NCBI GenBank assembly: GCA_964247745.1
Contig: CAXTVT010000050.1
Span: forward strand, 1 to 25,182
Source of the DNA: RH-AL1 sp964247745
Lineage (GTDB): Bacteria; Pseudomonadota; Alphaproteobacteria; Rhizobiales; Beijerinckiaceae
DNA: 25,182 nt
Reading direction: 5' to 3'
Numbering within the stretch: position 1 is the first letter of the stretch; every line of letters begins with the position of its first letter. Below the pieces are notes generated by a model, which searched no databases, had not been told where the DNA came from, and saw only the letters and a list, made by a program, of their open reading frames with translations. The position numbers were made by a program, and so were the translations under genes. Shown here in pieces: positions 15,824 to 24,754 of the stretch.

Positions 15824-17473
15824 ATGGAAATCGTCACCGTCGTCCTCGCGCTCCTGTTCGCCGTGCTCCTCGGCGATTGGATCACCCGTTTCGTGGCCGT
15901 GCCGCCGCCGCTCGTGCAGATCGTGCTCGGCGTGCTGCTCGCGGTAGGGCCGGTGCCCTCGGTCGAGCTCGATCCGCACATCTTCTTCCTGGTGTTCCTG
16001 CCGCCGCTGCTGTTCCTCGATGGATGGCGCATCCCCAAGCGCGATCTCAAGCGGGATGGGGCCACCGTGCTGGCGCTGGCGCTCGGCCTGGTGCTGTTCA
16101 CGGTCGTCGGCATCGGCTTCTTCATCCATTGGCTGATCCCGACCATGCCGCTGGCGGTGGCCTTCGCGCTCGCCGCGGTGCTCGCGCCGACCGACCCGAT
16201 CGCGGTGGGGGCGGTGGCGGCGCGGTCGCCGATCCCGCGGCGGCTGATGCACATCCTCGAGGGCGAAAGCCTGCTCAACGATGCCTCGGGCCTGGTCTGC
16301 CTGCGCTTCGCGATCGCCGCCGCGCTCACAGGGCATTTCTCTTTGGGCGAGGCTTCGCTCTCCTTCCTCTGGCTAGCGCTGGGTGGCGCGGCGGTCGGCG
16401 TGGCGTTGACCTTCGCCATCACCTTCGTCGAAGACAGGGTGCTGGCGCGCGGCGGCCGCGACCCCGGCGCGCAAACCCTGTTCTCGCTGCTGATCCCCTT
16501 CGCCGTCTATCTCGTCGCCGAGGCGATCCACGTCTCCGGCATTCTCGCCGCGGCCGCCGCCGGCATCGCCATGAACTACGTCGAAAACTTCGGCCAGGCG
16601 CTGGCGCCGACCCGCATCCGCCGCACCGCCGTGTGGGACACGGTGCAGCTCGCCGCCAACGGCGCCATCTTCGTGCTGCTCGGCGAGCAGCTGCCCGACA
16701 TCCTGAAGAACGCGGTGAACATCGTGAACGCCGGCCCGCGCCAGGCGATATGGGCGCTGCCGCTCTACGTGCTGGCGATCACCGCGGCGCTCGTCGCGCT
16801 GCGTTTCGCCTGGGTCTACGTGACGTTGCGCCTGGTGCTGCTGCGGGCGCGCTTCAACGGCGAACAGCCGGAAGGTTTGACCTGGCACCTCGTCGCCACG
16901 ACGGCGCTGGCCGGGGTCAAGGGCGCGATCACGCTGGCGGGCGTGCTGACCCTGCCGTTCGCGATGCCCGACGGCAAGCCGTTTCCCGCGCGCGACCTCG
17001 CCGTGTTCCTCGCCATGGGCGTCATCCTGCTGTCGCTCCTGCTCGCCACCGTGCTGCTCCCGGGGCTGCTGAGCCGCCTGCGCCTGCCGGCCGAGCCGCC
17101 GCGCGATGCCGAGGAGGACCGCGCCCGCGCCGTCGCCGGTGCCGAGGCGATGGACGCGATCGAGGCGCTGAAGGACCGGCTGCTCGCCCGCGCCACGCGG
17201 AAGGACCGCAGGGTCGACGACAGCCTGTACGCCGAGGCGACCGACCGGGCGATGGAGCGCTACAGCCGTCGTGCCGCCCATGCCGAAGGCGGCGACGAAG
17301 CCCGCGCCCGCTCGCGTGAGCTCACGCGCATCAAGCGGCGTCTGCGGCTCGCCGGCCTGCGTGCGGAACGCGACGCCCTGTTCAAGCTGAGGCGGCAGGC
17401 GCGCCTGGAGGACGTCTCGCTGCGACGCATGGTGCGGGAGGTGGATCTGCTCGAGGCGCGCTACGCCGAATGA
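15824..17473 (+). CDS. Na+/H+ antiporter, CPA1 (NhaP-type) family
   Basis: The protein has 549 residues. About 12 membrane segments occupy residues 1-415. Family motifs are FFLVFLPPLLFLDGW (about 50-64), LAPTDPIAVGAV (about 124-135) and EGESLLNDASGLV (about 146-158); the last contains the Asn-Asp pair essential for ion exchange in CPA1 proteins. A hydrophilic, strongly charged C-terminal tail of about 130 residues (420-549) is probably cytoplasmic and helical, ending with EVDLLEARYAE. The protein would export Na+ (or K+) in exchange for protons across the inner membrane, serving pH and salt balance. It converges with the small membrane-protein gene, leaving 31 bp. Confidence 0.92.
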   Translation: MEIVTVVLALLFAVLLGDWITRFVAVPPPLVQIVLGVLLAVGPVPSVELDPHIFFLVFLPPLLFLDGWRIPKRDLKRDGATVLALALGLVLFTVVGIGFFIHWLIPTMPLAVAFALAAVLAPTDPIAVGAVAARSPIPRRLMHILEGESLLNDASGLVCLRFAIAAALTGHFSLGEASLSFLWLALGGAAVGVALTFAITFVEDRVLARGGRDPGAQTLFSLLIPFAVYLVAEAIHVSGILAAAAAGIAMNYVENFGQALAPTRIRRTAVWDTVQLAANGAIFVLLGEQLPDILKNAVNIVNAGPRQAIWALPLYVLAITAALVALRFAWVYVTLRLVLLRARFNGEQPEGLTWHLVATTALAGVKGAITLAGVLTLPFAMPDGKPFPARDLAVFLAMGVILLSLLLATVLLPGLLSRLRLPAEPPRDAEEDRARAVAGAEAMDAIEALKDRLLARATRKDRRVDDSLYAEATDRAMERYSRRAAHAEGGDEARARSRELTRIKRRLRLAGLRAERDALFKLRRQARLEDVSLRRMVREVDLLEARYAE

Positions 17474-17504
17474 CGCGTCGGGCGGCGGCGCAAGACCGCC
17501 ATGC

Positions 17505-17984
17505 TCAGTCGGGGATGCTGGTGAGCTTCGGGCGCCAGATGCCGAGCACGACGTTGGCGACCGCCACCGCAAACAGCACCCAGAGCGTGCCGCGCTCCGC
17601 GCCGAGCGACACCGCCAGCGACGCGGCATCGGCGTGGCCGGCGAGAACGGTGGCGCTGCGTTCCGCCTCGTTCTGGATCGGACCCTGGATGCCCTGCAGG
17701 CCACCCTCGAACAGCAGGACGCCGCTGACGAGCTTGGCCCAGGCCCAGCCGGCATTGTGGAACGCGCGATTGAAGGCGACCGCCAGCAAACCGGCCATGA
17801 TGCTCAGGCCCAGCGACGGCAGGAACAGCCAGGTCGAGACGGTGCCCATCGCGGACCGAACGGCCGCGTAACCGGCCGGGAATGCGGCGGGCGGCGCGGC
17901 GCTCGACAGGATGAGCAGCGCGGCCATCGCGCCGAGCAGGCCGGCGGCGCCCATCACGTGGAGAAATTTCAGAGCGCGTCGCAC
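17505..17984 (-). CDS. Four-helix integral membrane protein (DUF2269-like)
   Basis: The protein has 159 residues from a GTG at 17984, giving a natural membrane-protein start MRRALKFLHVMGAAGLLGAM. A GTG at 18020 would add 12 residues and overlap the upstream gene by 29 bp. Four hydrophobic helices are visible (about 5-28, 45-72, 80-98 and 130-152), with a conserved-looking AFNRAFHNAGWAWAKL segment and QGPIQNEAE between them. The His in helix 1 (KFLHV) resembles DUF2269-type predicted integral membrane proteins. The function is unknown. The start lies 7 bp past the stop of the upstream gene, so the two are translationally close and probably cotranscribed. Confidence 0.75.
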   Translation of the reverse strand: MRRALKFLHVMGAAGLLGAMAALLILSSAAPPAAFPAGYAAVRSAMGTVSTWLFLPSLGLSIMAGLLAVAFNRAFHNAGWAWAKLVSGVLLFEGGLQGIQGPIQNEAERSATVLAGHADAASLAVSLGAERGTLWVLFAVAVANVVLGIWRPKLTSIPD

Positions 17985-17991
17985 GGTCTCG

Positions 17992-18417
17992 TCACGACTC
18001 CGGAAGGACGCTGTAGGCACCCTTGAAGATCGTTCCGTGGGTGCTCACCACGATCGTGCCGGACACGCGCAACTGCCGAGCCTGAACCTCGGCGGTGTCG
18101 CCGATGTGCCACGGCGCGTCGTGGCACAGGTTGCGGGTGTAGATCTTGGCGGCGCCATAGCCGGTCAGCAGTTCCGTCACGCATTCATGTCCGTGCTTCA
18201 TGTTCCAGCGATCGACGAAACCCACCACCGTCGCGGTCGTCTGCCGTCGTTCCACGCCGACGGCCTCCGCGGCATAGTAGAACGTCAGGCCGGCGAACAT
18301 CAGCAGCATCGTGATGGCGACGTGCTTCAAGCCGCGCCGATCCATTCCCGAAGCGGCGCGTCGCCGTTCGCGGGCGGCGGCCGTCTCTCGGATTTTCTCC
18401 CCTTCCGTGGGAAACAT
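17992..18417 (-). CDS. Single-pass membrane protein of unknown function
   Basis: The protein has 141 residues from the ATG at 18417, supported by GGAG 8 bp upstream. A longer frame to 18612 has no ribosome-binding support and overlaps the opposite gene. A basic cytoplasmic N-terminus (1-30, RERRR and MDRRGLKH) precedes one membrane helix (about 32-50, HVAITMLLMFAGLTFYYAA). The C-terminal domain of about 85 residues is probably periplasmic and beta-rich (TATVVGFVDRW, VSGTIVVSTHGTIFKGAYSV), with two Cys (79 and 98) that could form a disulfide. No family recognised. It forms a probable operon with the four-helix membrane protein. Confidence 0.65.
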   Translation of the reverse strand: MFPTEGEKIRETAAARERRRAASGMDRRGLKHVAITMLLMFAGLTFYYAAEAVGVERRQTTATVVGFVDRWNMKHGHECVTELLTGYGAAKIYTRNLCHDAPWHIGDTAEVQARQLRVSGTIVVSTHGTIFKGAYSVLPES

Positions 18418-18579
18418 CGCACCATCTCCGCGGCCCGCGGAAGCTATCACGACATGGCGCAAGGCGGTCGAGGAAAAGGTCGTGGGTGGCGACTCGACGG
18501 CCGGATCGCGGAGGGCCAGCGCCCCTCGGTGCCTCCGAGGCGATTGGCAACGCCGCGTGAAGGCGATTACGCTGCGATC

Positions 18580-18918
18580 ATGAGCGACGAGCCCGAAAGC
18601 CTGATCCTCCAATTGCTTCGCGACATGCGCGCGGAGATCGGCGACATGCGCTCGGACATGGCGACCAAGAGCGATATCGCCGACCTTCGCTCGGAGATGA
18701 CCTCGCTACGGGCGGACGTCGCGGCGGACCTGCACGACATGCACGATGAAATCGTCGTGGTGCGAAAAGACTTGAGCGACCAGATCGTCGGCCTGCGTCG
18801 CGCGGTCATGGAATACCACACCTCCGTCATCGGCCACGGTGTGATCATCAGCGAGCTCGAAGCCCGCCTGCGGCGCGTCGAGCAGCATCTCGACTTGCCC
18901 AGCCTCGACGCGCACTGA
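18580..18918 (+). CDS. Small coiled-coil protein of unknown function
   Basis: The protein has 112 residues. After a short acidic start (MSDEPESL), almost the whole chain is predicted helical with heptad-like spacing of hydrophobics. Loosely repeated units include MRAEIGDMRSDMATK, LRSEMTSLRADVAAD, LHDMHDEIVVVRKD and ELEARLRRVEQHLD. There are no Cys, membrane segments or signal peptide, so it is probably a cytosolic oligomeric coiled coil. The ribosome-binding site is weak: a GAAGG lies about 17 bp upstream. Its promoter region (18418-18579) is shared with the divergent membrane-protein gene, and a MITE-like element follows 42 bp after the stop. Function not recognised. Confidence 0.65.
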   Translation: MSDEPESLILQLLRDMRAEIGDMRSDMATKSDIADLRSEMTSLRADVAADLHDMHDEIVVVRKDLSDQIVGLRRAVMEYHTSVIGHGVIISELEARLRRVEQHLDLPSLDAH

Positions 18919-18960
18919 GGGAGCGTCATCGCAGGGGCGGGAATCGTCTCGATGACGGCC

Positions 18961-19127
18961 TCAGGGGTCCGAACTCAGGTTAACGCGGCGTCATTCCGGG
19001 ACGCCGCAGGCGGACCCGGACCCGGAGAGCGTCGGTTTTTCCGGATCGGCTCAAGCACGCCGGTTCCGGATCTTCGCTTCGCTCGCCCGGAAGGACGCCA
19101 ATCGTTAACCTGAGTTCGGAGCCCTGA
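18961..19127. mobile_element. MITE-like inverted-repeat element upstream of prfC
   Basis: The ends, 18961-18985 and 19103-19127, are 25-bp inverted repeats matching at 24 of 25 positions (both begin TCAGGG and end GGTTAACG when read inward). A second paired block, 18987-19000 with 19086-19099, matches 13 of 14. The 8 bp outside the element are tGACGGCC at 18953-18960 and cGACGGCC at 19128-19135, a 7/8 target-site duplication. The interior has no open frame of note but holds further stems: GCGGCGTC with GACGCCGC at 18985-19007, and TTCCGG with CCGGAA at 19064-19092, the latter enclosing CTTCGCTTCGCTCG. The size, ends and duplication fit a non-autonomous miniature transposable element. The inner part resembles alphaproteobacterial intergenic palindromes. 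Confidence 0.75.
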
Positions 19128-19179
19128 CGACGGCCTCGGCCATGTTGACAACCCTCCGCCCCCTTGCCACTTCGGCCCG

Positions 19180-20769
<1,590 letters not shown>

Positions 20770-20801
20770 GCTGTGGTGTCCTGATCGGGCGCTGCGCGTC
20801 G

Positions 20802-21791
20802 TCAGCCTTTCAGGTCGAACGCCCACAGGAACTTCTGTCCCGCCACGAAGAACCGAGACATGTCGGCGAGTCCAAAGCAGCAGTTCGAAGGCGTGGCGGG
20901 CAGCGCGATAAACCCAAGCTTGACGCCGGCATCGTCGTAGACGTGGACGCCGTCGCCGGCTGTGGTCCAGACCCAGCCCCGTCTGTCCACGGCAAAGCCG
21001 TCGGGATAGCCATGGTCCGTGACGCAGAAGAGGCGGCGGCCGGATAGAGAGCCGTCGGCTGCGACGTCGAAAGCGATGATTTCGTGGCTGTCCTGGGCAT
21101 GGGCGCCGATAATCTCGCCGAGCGAGCGCGCGGTGTCCGATACGTAGCAGATGCGGCCGTCGGGCGAGAAGAAGATCCCGTTGGGCTGATCGAAATCCGC
21201 CATGCGGCGCAAGCCGCCGTCGCTAGGATCGAAACGGTAAACCGAGCGGTGATCGAGGTCTGGTTCGACGATCGAGCCTTGGTTGGGCATAAGGATCCCG
21301 AAGGTTGGGTCGGTGAACCAGATCGCGCCGTCTGCCGCCACGGTGACGTCGTTCGGTGAATTCAGGCGGCGTCCGTCGAAGTGGGTCACGATCGGCACGG
21401 CACCGCCGTCCCCGGCGCTGCCATCCCCGCTTGACCGCGAGATGCAGCGCCGCCCGTGCTCGCAATGTACCGGCACGCCGTCAGCGCCGATGGCATTGCC
21501 GTTCATGAAGAAAGTGGCATCGATCGCCACCTCGACGCGCCCATCGGGGTGCCAGGCGAGCAGGCGGCGGTTCGGCACGTCGGACCAGAGCAGACGCTCG
21601 TGCACCGGGTCCCAGATCGTGCCTTCGCCGTGAAGGGTGAATTGGTAGAGTTGATGCAACGGCGCATCCGGCGCGAGCACGGCGGCGAAGCGCGCGTCGC
21701 GGATGTCGAGGCCGGGCCAACCCGCAACGGCCTCGGGCGGTAAGGCCTGTCGCAGCAGTCGACCGGGCAGCAAATCGCGATCGTTCGTCAT
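20802..21791 (-). CDS. SMP-30/gluconolactonase/LRE family protein
   Basis: The protein has 329 residues from the ATG at 21791, which has GGAGGAG just upstream; a TTG at 21806 would add five residues. The six-bladed propeller pattern is visible, with likely metal/active-site residues Glu56 (HGEGTIW), Asn147-Asp148 (NSPNDVTV), Asn204 (QPNGIFFSPDG) and Asp264 (GYPDGFAVD). No signal peptide is present. Members hydrolyse sugar lactones or related esters with a divalent metal, and the substrate here is unknown. The gene is divergent from the secreted esterase gene, with 138 bp between the two starts. Confidence 0.88.
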   Translation of the reverse strand: MTNDRDLLPGRLLRQALPPEAVAGWPGLDIRDARFAAVLAPDAPLHQLYQFTLHGEGTIWDPVHERLLWSDVPNRRLLAWHPDGRVEVAIDATFFMNGNAIGADGVPVHCEHGRRCISRSSGDGSAGDGGAVPIVTHFDGRRLNSPNDVTVAADGAIWFTDPTFGILMPNQGSIVEPDLDHRSVYRFDPSDGGLRRMADFDQPNGIFFSPDGRICYVSDTARSLGEIIGAHAQDSHEIIAFDVAADGSLSGRRLFCVTDHGYPDGFAVDRRGWVWTTAGDGVHVYDDAGVKLGFIALPATPSNCCFGLADMSRFFVAGQKFLWAFDLKG

Positions 21792-21929
21792 CGGCCTCTC
21801 CTCCAAACTGCCAAGTCATGGGCCTCGCCTTGGTTTCCATGCCGCCGATATCGCCGTTGGGATTTCGATCCCGATGCCTTGAGCCCGCCTCCGCGGCGGG
21901 GCATGAGAAGCCTCTTCTGGAGGAATGCC

Positions 21930-23111
21930 ATGCATCGTCGTCTCGGACCCTTGCTGACCATTCTGACACTCGGCACTGCGGCGATCGTCGCGGCGCGCGC
22001 GATCGCGGCGGATACGAAGGCGTCCGCCCCCGTGGCGGTCAGCCCGCTCACCCCCATCAGCAACGATGCCATGATGCTCGGCGGCGATTTCTCCGCCCTT
22101 TCCGCCGTGCTGGGCGCCGACAATGCCGTGGCGGGCCCGCGCACCGTACCGGGGCGCGTCATCCCCGTGCCGACGACCATCAGCCCGCAGTTCAAGGCGC
22201 AGGTTTCCGCGCCATATCGTGCGCCGGACTGGAACGCCGACCCCAAGACGCCGCTCGAGTGGCACGATCTGGTCGCCAAGCTCGCCGCCAAGGGTGCGGC
22301 CAAGCTTCCGGCCCTGCGTGAAAAACTCGGAGTGACCAGCGAGCCGACCACGCTCGGCGGCGTCAAGGCGTTCCGCGTCGCGGCCAAGACGATCCCCGCT
22401 GCGCACCGGGGCAAGGTGATCTACGCGGTCCACGGCGGCGGCTTCGTCTACAATCCCGGCGAGGCCGGGACGCTCGAAGCGGTGCTGATGGCGGGCTTCG
22501 GCGGCTACGAGGTCTACGCGATCGACTATCGCATGGCGCCGGACCATCCGTTCCCCGCCGCCAACGACGACGTGATGGCGGGCTACAAGGCGCTGTTGAA
22601 GGACCACAAGCCGGGCGATGTCGCCATCGTCGGCACCTCCGCCGGCGCCGGGCTGGCGCTGGCCCTGTGCCTGCGCGCCAAGGCGGAGGGCGCGCCGCTA
22701 CCGGCGGTGATCGCGCCGGGCACGCCGGAGGCGGACATGACCAACCAGGGCGACACGGTCCGCACCAACGAATGGCTCGACAACGTACTGGTCAGCGCCG
22801 ACGGCTACATCGAGGCGGCGCGCAAGGTCTACGTGCCGGCGGGGCACGATCTGAAGGACCCGCAGCTCTCGCCGATCTTCGGCGATTTCACCGGCCTGCC
22901 GCCGGCGATCATCACCTCGGGCACGCGCGACCTGTTCCTGTCCAACGCCGTGCGCGTGCACCGCAAGCTGCGCCAGGCCGGCGTCGAGGCCACGCTGCAG
23001 GTCTTCGAGGGCATGAGCCACGCGCAATATCTCTTCAACGCCGACGCGCCGGAGACCAAGGAGGCCTTCACGGAGATCGCCGCCTTCTTCGACCGGCACT
23101 GGGCGCGCTGA
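21930..23111 (+). CDS. Secreted alpha/beta hydrolase, HSL/type IV esterase family
   Basis: The protein has 393 residues. The ATG at 21930 is set by GGAGGA 6 bp upstream; a longer frame to 21879 lacks support and would bury the signal peptide. The signal peptide spans about 1-28 (LGPLLTILTLGTAAIVAA, ending AIAA). An N-terminal cap region (30-160) precedes the catalytic domain, with the HGGG oxyanion motif at 168-171, the nucleophile elbow GTSAG with Ser237, Asp334 in SGTRDLF and His364 in GMSHAQY. These are the hallmarks of hormone-sensitive-lipase-like esterases, which prefer short to medium acyl esters. It is probably periplasmic or exported, and the natural substrate is unknown. Confidence 0.9.
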   Translation: MHRRLGPLLTILTLGTAAIVAARAIAADTKASAPVAVSPLTPISNDAMMLGGDFSALSAVLGADNAVAGPRTVPGRVIPVPTTISPQFKAQVSAPYRAPDWNADPKTPLEWHDLVAKLAAKGAAKLPALREKLGVTSEPTTLGGVKAFRVAAKTIPAAHRGKVIYAVHGGGFVYNPGEAGTLEAVLMAGFGGYEVYAIDYRMAPDHPFPAANDDVMAGYKALLKDHKPGDVAIVGTSAGAGLALALCLRAKAEGAPLPAVIAPGTPEADMTNQGDTVRTNEWLDNVLVSADGYIEAARKVYVPAGHDLKDPQLSPIFGDFTGLPPAIITSGTRDLFLSNAVRVHRKLRQAGVEATLQVFEGMSHAQYLFNADAPETKEAFTEIAAFFDRHWAR

Positions 23112-23131
23112 AAGCCCCGCGCCGGCTCAAG

Positions 23132-23155
23132 AAAAAGGCCGCCCGTAGGGCGGCC
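23132..23155 (-). terminator. Intrinsic terminator downstream of the peroxiredoxin gene
   Basis: GGCCGCCC-GTA-GGGCGGCC (8-bp perfect stem, 3-nt loop) at 23137-23155 is preceded on the plus strand by five A residues. On the minus strand the stem is therefore followed by a T5 run, the classic rho-independent form. It lies 140 bp past the peroxiredoxin stop. The same stem is 25 bp past the esterase stop on the plus strand and may also help there. Confidence 0.75.
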
Positions 23156-23163
23156 AAGTGATC

Positions 23164-23262
23164 GGAGGATTGCCACAAAGTGACGTCCTCCGCCTAATCG
23201 CCCGCGATCTCCGCGGGAAGGGCGCAAGTTCCCGATCTCGAAGACCGGACCGATACGATCGG
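23164..23262. repeat. Cluster of three further hairpins after the peroxiredoxin gene
   Basis: Three perfect inverted repeats follow one another: GGAGGA/TCCTCC (23164-23191), CCCGCG-ATCTC-CGCGGG (23201-23217) and CCGAT-ACG-ATCGG (23250-23262). Together with the terminator at 23132-23155 they make four stems within about 130 bp of the peroxiredoxin 3' region. No open frame of note is present. Confidence 0.4.
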
Positions 23263-23294
23263 ACGATCCCTTCTTGCGCGCGGGCGCCGCGCCT

Positions 23295-23780
23295 TCAGAG
23301 CTTCGCCAGGAGCTTCTCGGCGCTGGTCTCGTCGGCCTGGCCGGGGCTGGCCTCGACCGCCATCGTCTTCACCACGCCGTCGTCGACGACCATGGCGTAG
23401 CGTTGCGATCGCATGCCGAGCCCGCGCTCGCCGAGATCCAGCGTCAGCCCCATGGCCTTGGCGAAATCGGCGCTGCCGTCGGCCAGGTAGGTCACCTTGC
23501 CTTCGCCGCCGGTGTGCTTGGCCCAGGCGCCCATCACGAACACGTCGTTGACGCCGGTCACCACCACCTCGTCGACGCCTTTGGCCTTCAACTGGTCGAT
23601 GGCGGCGATGTAGGGCGGCAGGTGGTTCATCGAGCAGGTCGGGGTGAAGGCGCCGGGCACGGCGATCAGCACCACCTTGCGGCCGGGAAAGATCTCGGCA
23701 GTGGTGCGCGGCGCCGGGCCATCCTCGGTCATGACGAAAAACGTGGCGTCCGGGATCTTGCCGCCGACTTCGATGCTCAT
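23295..23780 (-). CDS. Peroxiredoxin, Prx5-like (thiol-dependent peroxidase)
   Basis: The protein has 161 residues with AAGGAG 8 bp before the ATG. The peroxidatic site PGAFTPTCSMNHLP places Cys49 in the TPTC motif, with the conserved Arg in the GMRSQRYAMVV segment. Cys49 is the only cysteine, so there is no resolving Cys and reduction should come from an outside thiol such as glutathione/glutaredoxin. That is the usual Prx5-type arrangement. The enzyme reduces hydrogen peroxide and organic peroxides; lacking a signal peptide, it is probably cytosolic. It starts 28 bp after the DsbD-like gene on the same strand, so the two probably share a transcript despite acting in different compartments. 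Confidence 0.92.
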   Translation of the reverse strand: MSIEVGGKIPDATFFVMTEDGPAPRTTAEIFPGRKVVLIAVPGAFTPTCSMNHLPPYIAAIDQLKAKGVDEVVVTGVNDVFVMGAWAKHTGGEGKVTYLADGSADFAKAMGLTLDLGERGLGMRSQRYAMVVDDGVVKTMAVEASPGQADETSAEKLLAKL

Positions 23781-23808
23781 CGCTGCGCTCCTTTGCTGCG
23801 GTGCACGC

Positions 23809-24669
23809 TTACTTCGCCGGTTCGCCCACGTCGAATGTTTCGGTGACGCTCGTCGGGTCCTTGGGGCGTGCCAGAACCAGCGACACCGCGACGCTCGGCG
23901 CTTTCGGCGCCGTGACGCTCTGCTGGGCCGTGATCGTCCATTTGGCCGGAGCGATCTTCTTCGTGTCGAAGTAGAATCCCTCCGGCGCGTCGGGGAAGAT
24001 GTCGTCGGGCGCATCGGCGCCGTTCCAGCTCAGCGTCCAGGTCGGGTCCGACGTGCCGGAAACGCGGGCGATCGAGAGGGGCGCGCTCGGCACCGGCTTC
24101 GGCACCTTGGCCAGTGCGGCGGTGACGTCGTCACCGCCGACCGGGGCGCCGCGTGGCGTCAGAGTCAGGGTCGCCTCGCCATGACCCGGCACGCAGATCT
24201 TGTTGCACACGGCGTAGGTGACATCCGCGTGGAGCACGGACGGCTTGCCGCGGTCCACCGGCGTCACGGCGACAGGAAACACCACGCCGTCGCCGTAGCC
24301 GAAGGCGTCGATGCCTTCCTCGCTGATGCGCGAGGGCACGGGGAAACTCACGACGGCCGCTGCGACGTTCTCGGATCCGTTGAACGTGAAGACGGGGGGA
24401 ACCCCGGCCTCGCCGGGGATCTTCCAATAGGTATGAGAGCCCGGCGCCATGGTGAGATCGACGCCGGCTTCATAATGGCCGCCGTGAAGGCCACCGGCCG
24501 AGACGAGCCGCAGGATGGACATCTGGCCGCCCGTTTGCGGGACCACCATCGCCTGCGCCCGCGCTGCGCTGGCACCGCCGGAGATGCCGAAAGCACACAG
24601 CAGAGGGCAAATCGCGCGCCCGATGCGAACGGATGCAGATGGATGGAGGGAAATTTGCTTAGATGTCAT
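23809..24669 (-). CDS. DsbD-alpha-like periplasmic disulfide protein
   Basis: The protein has 286 residues from the ATG at 24669 (a TTG at 24672 would add one). A signal peptide covers about 1-40, ending near ARAQA. The mature part resembles the N-terminal (alpha) domain of DsbD/ScsB-type protein-disulfide reductases, with Cys155 and Cys159 in VCNKICVPGHGE. Neither the polytopic electron-carrying domain nor the C-terminal thioredoxin domain of full DsbD is present. It would pass or accept electrons through its Cys pair in the periplasm, perhaps with a separately encoded CcdA-type partner (inferred). It forms an operon with the peroxiredoxin and is divergent from yqgE. Confidence 0.82.
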   Translation of the reverse strand: MTSKQISLHPSASVRIGRAICPLLCAFGISGGASAARAQAMVVPQTGGQMSILRLVSAGGLHGGHYEAGVDLTMAPGSHTYWKIPGEAGVPPVFTFNGSENVAAAVVSFPVPSRISEEGIDAFGYGDGVVFPVAVTPVDRGKPSVLHADVTYAVCNKICVPGHGEATLTLTPRGAPVGGDDVTAALAKVPKPVPSAPLSIARVSGTSDPTWTLSWNGADAPDDIFPDAPEGFYFDTKKIAPAKWTITAQQSVTAPKAPSVAVSLVLARPKDPTSVTETFDVGEPAK

Positions 24670-24754
24670 CAAGGGGTTCGCCGGGAGTGAATCGCTGGAG
24701 ACCGCAAGGACGGCAAGACGACGAAATAGGGCTCGAGATCAAGAGGCCGCTGGC

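Noticed and set aside
18961..19127. CRISPR array or simple rho-independent terminator
   Set aside because: There are only two copies of the 25-mer, in inverted order, with no spacers. The arms are 117 bp apart, and a target-site duplication flanks the whole, which fits a miniature transposable element better.
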